Source: Bacteroides sp.
Lineage (GTDB): Bacteria > Bacteroidota > Bacteroidia > Bacteroidales > Bacteroidaceae
Length of the DNA: 8,678 nt
Direction: 5' to 3'
Assembly (NCBI GenBank): GCA_017556595.1
Contig: JAFYML010000334.1
Location: forward strand, 1 to 8,678
The notes below the pieces were generated by a model, which was not told the DNA's origin, made no database searches, and saw nothing but the letters and a program-made list of their open reading frames with translations. How positions within the stretch are numbered: position 1 is the stretch's first letter; each line of letters opens with the position of its first letter. The position numbers were made by a program, and so were the translations under genes. This document shows positions 1-5,609 of this stretch, in pieces.

Positions 1-30
1 ACAAATGTTTCCAATTATTTTTGCCAAATG

Positions 31-62
31 TTTGGATATGTGCAAAACATGCTTTACCTTTG
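31..62 (+). promoter_or_regulatory. Bacteroidota-type sigma-A promoter for the two-gene operon
   Basis: TTTG at 31-34 (-33 element), a 20-base spacer, then TACCTTTG at 55-62, which fits the Bacteroides -7 consensus TAnnTTTG exactly. The spacing is within the usual 19-21 bases. Transcription would start near 68-72, leaving a short leader of about 15 bases before the ATG pair at 86/89. This placement argues against the in-frame ATG at position 5, which lies upstream of the promoter. The match is seen in the sequence; its activity is inferred. Confidence 0.6.
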
Positions 63-85
63 AGCCACGAACCATTAACCTAAAT

Positions 86-1648
86 ATGATGAAATCTAAA
101 AGCGCTAAATTCGCTTTGAGCGGATTGTTTATGTGCAGTTTGTTAGCATTAGCAACCTGCCAATCTACCAAAAAAGAAATACTAATAACGGGTGAACTAA
201 TCCCCATAGATTCTATATGGGATAAAGGAGCAGACGAAGAAACTATTGCCAAACTGAAACCCTACCAAGAAAGGATGGATAGTGTGATGAATTGGGTAAT
301 GGGTACCTCCGAAATGGACATGGAGTCTGGAAGACCGGAAAGTTTGCTATCGAACCTTGTGGCCGACATCCTAAAACAATCTGGAGAAAAATTGCTAAAT
401 GGAAAAGCCGCTGATATGGGTTTGGTAAACATAGGCGGATTGAGAAATGTCATTTCCAAAGGCCCTGTAACATGTGGAAACATCTACGAAGTACTTCCAT
501 TCGAAAATTCACTTTCCGTACTGACCTTAAAAGGAACCACCCTTAAAATGCTCTTTGAAGATATTGCACGCCGAAAAGGCGAAGGAGTGAGCGGAGTAGC
601 CCTGCAAATATCGAGCGACGGAAAATTGCTAAATGCTACCATTGGCGGAAAACCCGTAGTAGATGACCAACTATACACCGTTGCAACCATCGACTATTTA
701 GCCGAAGGAAATGATGGAATGGCATCGCTGATACAAGCCGAGAAACGAGAAAATGCACCGCATTGGACACTAAGACGCCTATTCATGGATTATGTGATGA
801 AGCAAACCACACAACGGAAAGCATTGACTTCGAAACTTGATGACCGAATTGTTGTAATGGGAATGGACGATGGAGGACCAACACAAATCCATATCCTACA
901 AACTAGCGACACACATAGCCGAATAGAGCCGATAGAAACAAACAAGGCTGATAGAGATGCCGGCAAGGGAGGCGTTGTGAGACGCGCCAACTTCGTGAAA
1001 CAATTCAAGGACGAATTCCCAGAAACATTGGTAGTGGATTGTGGCGACTTCTGTCAAGGAACACCTTATTACAACTTCTTCTTTGGAGATGTAGAGGTGG
1101 AGATGATGAACCAAATAGGCTATGATGCAATTACTATTGGTAACCACGAATTCGACTTCGGCATGGAAAACCTTGCTCGTTTGTACCAGAAGGCAGAATT
1201 CCCCGTAGTTTGTGCAAACTATGATGTGCAAGGCACCGAGTTGGAAGGATTGGTAAAGCCTTACACCATCGTGGAACGAGGAGGAATGAAAATAGGATTG
1301 TTTGGACTTAGCCCCAAACTGGAAGGTTTGGTACAAGCCGACAAGTGCGAAGGTATCACATTCCTCGACCCTATAAAGAGTGCAAAAAAGGTCATTGAGC
1401 AATTACGCGAAAAAGAAAAATGTGATTTAGTAGTATGCTTGTCTCACTTGGGCATCGAGATACAAGGCATCAGCGACGAAGAGGTAATAGCCTCGACATC
1501 GGGTATCGACTTGCTACTTGGAGGACACACACATACATTAATGAACGAACCTAAAATATACTTAAACGAAGATGGCAAAGACGTACCCGCCATGCATACC
1601 GGACGGAACGGTGCCCACATAGGAAAAATAGAAATAACCATTAACTAA
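86..1648 (+). CDS. Lipoprotein with swapped 5'-nucleotidase domains (5'-nucleotidase C-terminal domain, then metallophosphatase)
   Basis: Predicted envelope-anchored phosphohydrolase acting on nucleotides or similar phosphoesters. Numbering is from the ATG at 86 (520 residues); the neighbouring ATG at 89 is equally possible. The reading frame is open back to an ATG at 5, but that start lies before the promoter and would bury the signal sequence. Residues 1-25 form a lipoprotein signal ending LALATC (Thr at -1 is a weak lipobox). Residues about 45-255 look like the 5'-nucleotidase C-terminal domain: NLVAD, NIGGLRN (Arg120), LPFEN (Phe139) and DYLAEGNDG (203-211; UshA-type proteins have GGDG here). 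Residues about 267-518 are a calcineurin-like metallophosphatase with every metal-site motif: DTH (Asp275, His277), CGD (Asp321), GNHE (353-355), SHLG (His454) and GGHTH (His481, His483). In UshA-type enzymes the metallophosphatase comes first, so the order here is reversed. Only 4 bases separate it from the next gene, so the two are probably cotranscribed. The substrate is not determinable from sequence. Confidence 0.9.
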   Translation: MMKSKSAKFALSGLFMCSLLALATCQSTKKEILITGELIPIDSIWDKGADEETIAKLKPYQERMDSVMNWVMGTSEMDMESGRPESLLSNLVADILKQSGEKLLNGKAADMGLVNIGGLRNVISKGPVTCGNIYEVLPFENSLSVLTLKGTTLKMLFEDIARRKGEGVSGVALQISSDGKLLNATIGGKPVVDDQLYTVATIDYLAEGNDGMASLIQAEKRENAPHWTLRRLFMDYVMKQTTQRKALTSKLDDRIVVMGMDDGGPTQIHILQTSDTHSRIEPIETNKADRDAGKGGVVRRANFVKQFKDEFPETLVVDCGDFCQGTPYYNFFFGDVEVEMMNQIGYDAITIGNHEFDFGMENLARLYQKAEFPVVCANYDVQGTELEGLVKPYTIVERGGMKIGLFGLSPKLEGLVQADKCEGITFLDPIKSAKKVIEQLREKEKCDLVVCLSHLGIEIQGISDEEVIASTSGIDLLLGGHTHTLMNEPKIYLNEDGKDVPAMHTGRNGAHIGKIEITIN

Positions 1649-1652
1649 AAAA

Positions 1653-4154
1653 ATGATAAAACAACACCCTCTACATTGCGGCCTGAAAAGGGCCGCAATA
1701 TTTTGTGTAGTAACGCTATTTGCACTGACAAGCCGTGCACAAGAACCACAAATAATCAGTCAGCTAAGCGATGACCCCGATTGCAAAGTATGGGTCGATT
1801 CCGTACTATCTACGCTAAGCATCAAAGAGCAATTGGGCCAATTGATGATTTATACACTTACGCCACAAGACACCAAAAGCAACCAAGAATTGCTAAAGAA
1901 AGTAGTCAAAGAGTATGGCGTAGGTGGTTTACTCTTCTGCAAAGGTACCCTACGCGAACATGCACTCATGAACAATCGCGCACAAGAATTGGCCGACATC
2001 CCCATAATGATAACCTTCGACGGCGAATGGGGATTGGCTATGCGCATACCAAACACACCCAACTTTCCACGCAACGGCACATTGGGAAAAATCGAAGACG
2101 AACACCTGCTATATGAATATGGCCGTGAAGTGGCACGCGAAATGCGAGAGCTAAAGGTACATGTAAACTTTGCACCGGTGGCCGACGTAAATACCAACCC
2201 CAAGAATCCCGTTATTGGCAATCGCTCGTTTGGAGACGACCCTAAAAAAGTAGCCCGACAAGTCATTGCGTATGCACAAGGATTGGAAGATGGAGGAGTA
2301 CTATCCGTCAGTAAGCACTTCCCCGGTCATGGCGATACCGACCTCGACTCGCACTTGGCACTACCTACCCTAAACTTTGGCCGTGAACGTTTGGATAGCA
2401 TTGAGCTTTATCCGTTTCGCGAAGCATTCAAAGCAGGACTGGGCGGTGTAATGGTAGCACACTTGGCTATCCCGGCTCTTGAAGCAGAAAAGGGAAGACC
2501 GGCCTCGCTATCGAAAGCCGTGGTTACCGACCTACTACAAAACGAAATGGGCTTCAAAGGACTTATCTTTACCGATGCACTTGAAATGAAGGGAGTGGCC
2601 AATCACGCAAACGTGTGCCTACAAGCATTGAAAGCCGGAAACGACATGATATTAGTACCCCCACGCATCAAAGAGGATGTTGATGGCATACTCAAAGCCA
2701 TTGAAACGGGCGAACTACCCGCAAGTTACATCCGCGAAAAATGCCGAAAGGTACTCACCTTCAAGTATGCATTAGGACTGAGAGAAAAACCTCGTGTAAA
2801 CCTTTCAGGACTTGAGCAACGCATCAATAGCCCAGAAGCGCAAGAGCTGATTGAACGATTGAAAAGTGCCGTAAAGAAACAGCCCGAAGAGTTAGGCTTT
2901 AACGTTGAACGCTTATCGGCCATCGACACCATTGTAGCAGAAGCCATCCGCGAAGGCGCCACCCCTGGTTGTCAAGTAGTGGTACTTAAAGAGGGAAATG
3001 AGGTTTACAACAAAGCGTATGGCCACTATACTTACGACAAAAACTCACCAACTGTAGCCAAAGAAAATATCTACGATTTGGCGTCACTTACTAAAACAAC
3101 CGCAACCCTATTGGCCGTAATGAAGCTATACGACAAAGGATTGCTAAACTTAACCGATTACGTCTCTACTTACCTGCCCGAATTGAAGGATACCGACAAG
3201 CAAAACATCACCATCAACGAGTTGCTTTATCACCAATCCGGATTGCAATCAACCCTACTCTTCTATAAGAAAGCCATCGACGAAGAGAACCTTGAAAACA
3301 ACCTAACCAGTAGCCGACGCGATGCGAACCACACCATCCAAATTGGCGAAAAAGCATGGGCAAACCAAGATTACAACTATTTGGAAGGACTGACTTCGGC
3401 CACCCAAACGCCCGAGCATACCCTGCAAATAAGTAGCAACTTATGGATTAAACCCGAATTTCGCGATGACTACTTGACACAAATTGCAGAAGCGCCCCTC
3501 TATAGCAAACGATATAGATACAGCTGTGTAGGATTTATCCTTTTGCAAAAAGTGGTAGAGGCAATTACTAAAACCACATTGGACAACTATCTTACGCAAG
3601 AGTTTTATCAACCAATGGGCTTAAAAACAATCGGCTACCACCCCCTAAAACAATTTGCAAAAGCAAGAATCGTCCCTTCGGCCAACGACCCATTCTTACG
3701 CAAAGAGGTATTGCAAGGCTATGTTCACGACGAATCGGCCGCCTTCCAAGGAGGTATATCTGGTAATGCCGGTCTGTTTGGTAACGCAACCGAAGTGGCT
3801 CAAATCTACCAAATGTTGTTGAATCATGGTACACTCAACGGTAAGCGCTACATCAGTGAGGCTACATGCAAACTATTCACTACACGCGTGTCGCGCATCA
3901 GCCGCAGAGGATTAGGTTTCGACAAGCCAGATACAAAAAACAGCAAGAGCAGCCCATGTTGTGAGTCTGCTCCCGCTTCTGTTTATGGCCACACCGGATT
4001 TACTGGTACATGTGCGTGGGTCGATCCTGAGAATCAGTTAGTGTACGTCTTCCTTAGTAATCGCACTTATCCGAATGCTTGGAACAATAAATTATCTAAA
4101 TTCGACATTCGTACTCGCATCCAGCAAGCCATTTACGATGCTCAAATGCATTAG
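1653..4154 (+). CDS. Exported GH3 beta-N-acetylhexosaminidase (NagZ-like) fused to a beta-lactamase-family serine hydrolase
   Basis: Two-enzyme protein of 833 residues, probably acting on peptidoglycan or its fragments outside the cytoplasm. Residues 1-29 are a signal peptide with likely cleavage at SRA|Q. Residues about 45-375 are a GH3 barrel. It has the NagZ signature KHFPGHGDTDLDSH at 221-234, holding the Asp232/His234 pair used as acid/base in NagZ enzymes, and the presumed nucleophile Asp308 in FTDALEM. Residues about 420-830 are a class C beta-lactamase/PBP-like domain with SLTK (Ser478, Lys481), YSC (623-625, where YxN or YxD is usual) and HTG (780-782, equivalent to KTG). About 145 residues separate the first two motifs, so there is an insertion; it contains two similar segments starting at His560 and His589. 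The two domains meet at about residue 404, where the GH3 C-terminal alpha/beta domain would be expected. From memory, Bacteroidota relatives with this fusion are near 1000 residues, so about 170 appear to be missing. The NagZ-type active site lies in the barrel and is intact. The serine hydrolase could be a D,D-peptidase or an esterase; I cannot decide. Confidence 0.9.
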   Translation: MIKQHPLHCGLKRAAIFCVVTLFALTSRAQEPQIISQLSDDPDCKVWVDSVLSTLSIKEQLGQLMIYTLTPQDTKSNQELLKKVVKEYGVGGLLFCKGTLREHALMNNRAQELADIPIMITFDGEWGLAMRIPNTPNFPRNGTLGKIEDEHLLYEYGREVAREMRELKVHVNFAPVADVNTNPKNPVIGNRSFGDDPKKVARQVIAYAQGLEDGGVLSVSKHFPGHGDTDLDSHLALPTLNFGRERLDSIELYPFREAFKAGLGGVMVAHLAIPALEAEKGRPASLSKAVVTDLLQNEMGFKGLIFTDALEMKGVANHANVCLQALKAGNDMILVPPRIKEDVDGILKAIETGELPASYIREKCRKVLTFKYALGLREKPRVNLSGLEQRINSPEAQELIERLKSAVKKQPEELGFNVERLSAIDTIVAEAIREGATPGCQVVVLKEGNEVYNKAYGHYTYDKNSPTVAKENIYDLASLTKTTATLLAVMKLYDKGLLNLTDYVSTYLPELKDTDKQNITINELLYHQSGLQSTLLFYKKAIDEENLENNLTSSRRDANHTIQIGEKAWANQDYNYLEGLTSATQTPEHTLQISSNLWIKPEFRDDYLTQIAEAPLYSKRYRYSCVGFILLQKVVEAITKTTLDNYLTQEFYQPMGLKTIGYHPLKQFAKARIVPSANDPFLRKEVLQGYVHDESAAFQGGISGNAGLFGNATEVAQIYQMLLNHGTLNGKRYISEATCKLFTTRVSRISRRGLGFDKPDTKNSKSSPCCESAPASVYGHTGFTGTCAWVDPENQLVYVFLSNRTYPNAWNNKLSKFDIRTRIQQAIYDAQMH

Positions 4155-4160
4155 AATGCA
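4147..4160. repeat. Inverted repeat across overlapping convergent stop codons
   Basis: TGCATT (4147-4152), AG, AATGCA (4155-4160) forms a perfect dyad centred on the TAG of the plus-strand gene (4152-4154) and the TAA of the minus-strand gene (4151-4153). As a hairpin it would have a 5-bp stem and a 4-base loop. No T-run follows on either strand, so it is not a standard intrinsic terminator. Seen directly; any role is speculation. Confidence 0.4.
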
Positions 4161-4780
4161 ACACCAATGCGCAAGCCAAAGTTGCTAAGACCGCTTACAC
4201 TATAAGTAAGCACATCTCCCTTATTTGTACCATAGCTGTAATAAGCAGCCACGTGTATACCGGGGCCATATACCCACGGATAGATATTCATACCGATTTC
4301 TGGTGAGAAATAGAATCCCCAAGTATTATCGCGTGTTTGATACGCACTGAAGTCGGACGTTAATCGTGCAAATTGAGGACCAACTTTCAACGATACATAA
4401 GGTTGAAAAATGGATTCGCGCGTAAAGGTGTATCGACCAGCCACACCAAAAGGCATTTGGAAAAGGGTGTGTTGTTGATCGGTAGTCAACGAAGCTCCAT
4501 CGCCAATGGGCAATGTTGCGCGACCCACATATTCATGGTTGCTATGATAAGCCATGAACAAACCCAACGAAGCATTTTCTGTCAAGTAATAACCTGCTTC
4601 AAAATTCATACCCCAACCGCTGCCATCTTCTGCAAAATGATTGCCTACAGGGAAGTTCATTTGCCAATCCATGTTGGCATAATAGTTATCACTCAACTGA
4701 GCCTTGGCAGGCATAGCCATGATTAGCGTCAAAGTGAGCAACGCTGCTACTTTAACTGTTTTCTTATAGATTGTTTTCAT
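4151..4780 (-). CDS. Small outer-membrane beta-barrel protein
   Basis: 209 residues. Residues 1-27 are a clear signal peptide (KK near the start, hydrophobic core, PAKA|Q). The mature part of about 182 residues alternates polar and hydrophobic residues in short strands rich in Tyr, Phe and Gly (MNFEAGYY, SLGLFMAYH, FGVAGRYTF, PYVSLKVGP, WGFYFSPEIGM, IHVAAYYSYG). It ends FGLRIGVAF, with the C-terminal Phe typical of outer-membrane barrel proteins recognised by BamA. The size suggests about eight strands, in the range of OmpX/OmpW-like or outer_membrane_beta-barrel family proteins. I cannot assign a ligand. It is the second gene of a minus-strand pair, 22 bases after the DUF4136 lipoprotein gene, so it probably depends on that gene's promoter. 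Its stop codon overlaps the stop of the plus-strand glycosidase gene. The ATG is preceded by AATTGT, as in the gene upstream, with no Shine-Dalgarno match. Confidence 0.8.
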   Translation of the reverse strand: MKTIYKKTVKVAALLTLTLIMAMPAKAQLSDNYYANMDWQMNFPVGNHFAEDGSGWGMNFEAGYYLTENASLGLFMAYHSNHEYVGRATLPIGDGASLTTDQQHTLFQMPFGVAGRYTFTRESIFQPYVSLKVGPQFARLTSDFSAYQTRDNTWGFYFSPEIGMNIYPWVYGPGIHVAAYYSYGTNKGDVLTYSVSGLSNFGLRIGVAF

Positions 4781-4802
4781 ACAATTAAGTTTTAGGAGTT
4801 AA

Positions 4803-5435
4803 TTACTTACCTTTCAAATAAGGAGATTGAACAAAGGCTTGGTTCACAGCATCAATTGCCAACTTCGAATTAACAGTATTTGAGTCGGTCAAGAATCCGC
4901 TCATATAGCATGTCCATAGAACTGGCAATTTAGCCGAAGCACCTTCGGGAGCATCCAAGTTCAACAATTCGCCCAAGAACGAGCCGGTAGAATACGAATA
5001 GGTTACAGGATAAGGATAATACCAATCGTACCAATTTCCCCAATAGGGTGCACCCCAATATCCTGGATATCCCCACCACCATTGCGGATAGGTGTAATCG
5101 GTTAGATAATAAGTACTTTCCACATAACTGATTTGTAAGCCCAGATCGGCCTCTTCACGATTATCTACACGCACATAACCCTTAGCTGCCATGTTGCTTG
5201 CAAACGCATTCAAGATTCCTAACGACTCTGTGTCCGATGCATAGACAGCCGATTTATTTTCACCAATAATCAAAAGGCTATCGGGCAAATAGTATGTTTC
5301 GAAAGAATCGAATTTTGCCGATTTGTCATAATTAGTATAAACTAGATAGTTACTGTCCAGTTTACCCATGTCTGGGCCCTTCTCACAAGCTGCAAAGAGG
5401 CAGATTGCTGCAAATAGAGGAATAATTTTTTTCAT
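4803..5435 (-). CDS. DUF4136-family lipoprotein
   Basis: 210 residues from the ATG at 5433-5435. In-frame ATGs at 5444 and 5471 would add 3 or 12 residues, but the chosen start gives a compact lipoprotein signal (MKKIIPLF to LFAAC, Cys17 lipidated) and shares its AATTGTATGAAAA context with the next gene. The body resembles the DUF4136 family: an early segment SNYLVYTNYDKSAKFDSFET with YLPDSL, then MAAKGYVRVDNREEADLGLQISY, a Trp/Tyr/Pro/Gly-rich stretch at residues about 115-138 with around nine Trp, then GELLNLDAPEGASAKLPVLWTCYMSGFL and a C-terminal AIDAVNQAF helix. Such proteins are envelope lipoproteins of unknown function. It is first in an operon with the beta-barrel protein, which suggests a joint role at the outer membrane (inference). 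A GC-rich dyad at 5465-5488 lies about 30 bases before the start. Family assignment is by recognition, not by a search. Confidence 0.8.
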   Translation of the reverse strand: MKKIIPLFAAICLFAACEKGPDMGKLDSNYLVYTNYDKSAKFDSFETYYLPDSLLIIGENKSAVYASDTESLGILNAFASNMAAKGYVRVDNREEADLGLQISYVESTYYLTDYTYPQWWWGYPGYWGAPYWGNWYDWYYPYPVTYSYSTGSFLGELLNLDAPEGASAKLPVLWTCYMSGFLTDSNTVNSKLAIDAVNQAFVQSPYLKGK

Positions 5436-5464
5436 ACAATTCATTTGTTTAGGTTTAAACTCAT

Positions 5465-5488
5465 TAGCCACCAGGCGCCTTTAGGCTA
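5465..5488. promoter_or_regulatory. 24-base dyad upstream of the DUF4136 gene, possible operator
   Basis: TAGCC-N3-AGGCGCCT-N3-GGCTA is symmetric about the 5476/5477 boundary: two 5-base outer arms and an 8-base perfect palindrome in the middle. It is much richer in G+C than the A/T-rich sequence around it. It lies in the 5' leader or promoter of the minus-strand DUF4136/barrel operon, starting 29 bases before the ATG. The dyad could bind a dimeric regulator or fold in the leader RNA. I found no clean TTTG/TAnnTTTG promoter next to it, so its position relative to the transcription start is unknown. Confidence 0.4.
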
Positions 5489-5528
5489 CTTTTAGTGAGA
5501 AAAACAAAAGAATTGCAAATTGGTTCGC

Positions 5529-5571
5529 AAAAAAAAAGAATCTGTTTTGATTTTCTTTCAAAACAGATTCT
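5529..5571 (-). terminator. Intrinsic terminator of the aldo/keto reductase-cellobiose phosphorylase operon
   Basis: AGAATCTGTTTTG (5537-5549) pairs perfectly with CAAAACAGATTCT (5559-5571): a 13-bp stem with a 9-base loop. Read on the minus strand, the stem runs directly into a T-run (complement of A 5529-5536). On the plus strand no T-run follows, so it acts in one direction. It lies about 40 bases after the cellobiose phosphorylase stop codon. A weaker imperfect hairpin (CACC/GGTG with ACAA/TTGT, 5583-5604) sits between the stop and this terminator. Confidence 0.9.
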
Positions 5572-5609
5572 AAAAGCAGTTACACCAACAATCGTTGTAA
5601 GGTGTTATT

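Noticed and set aside
5..85. Longer N-terminus for the 5'-nucleotidase-like protein starting at the ATG at 5
   Set aside because: It lies upstream of the good promoter at 31-62 and would put 27 Cys-rich, non-signal residues before a clear lipoprotein signal.
896..1402. 168-residue open frame on the minus strand
   Set aside because: It is antisense to the metallophosphatase domain with its full conserved motif set, and its translation shows no recognisable domain.
4794..4798. AGGAG on the plus strand resembling a Shine-Dalgarno
   Set aside because: No plus-strand gene starts after it, and the flanking genes are on the minus strand.
5489..5528. Promoter for the DUF4136 operon on the minus strand (TTTG followed by TA-rich sequence)
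   Set aside because: Several TTTG-like -33 candidates exist, but none has a TAnnTTTG box at 19-21 bases. A promoter is expected here but cannot be placed.
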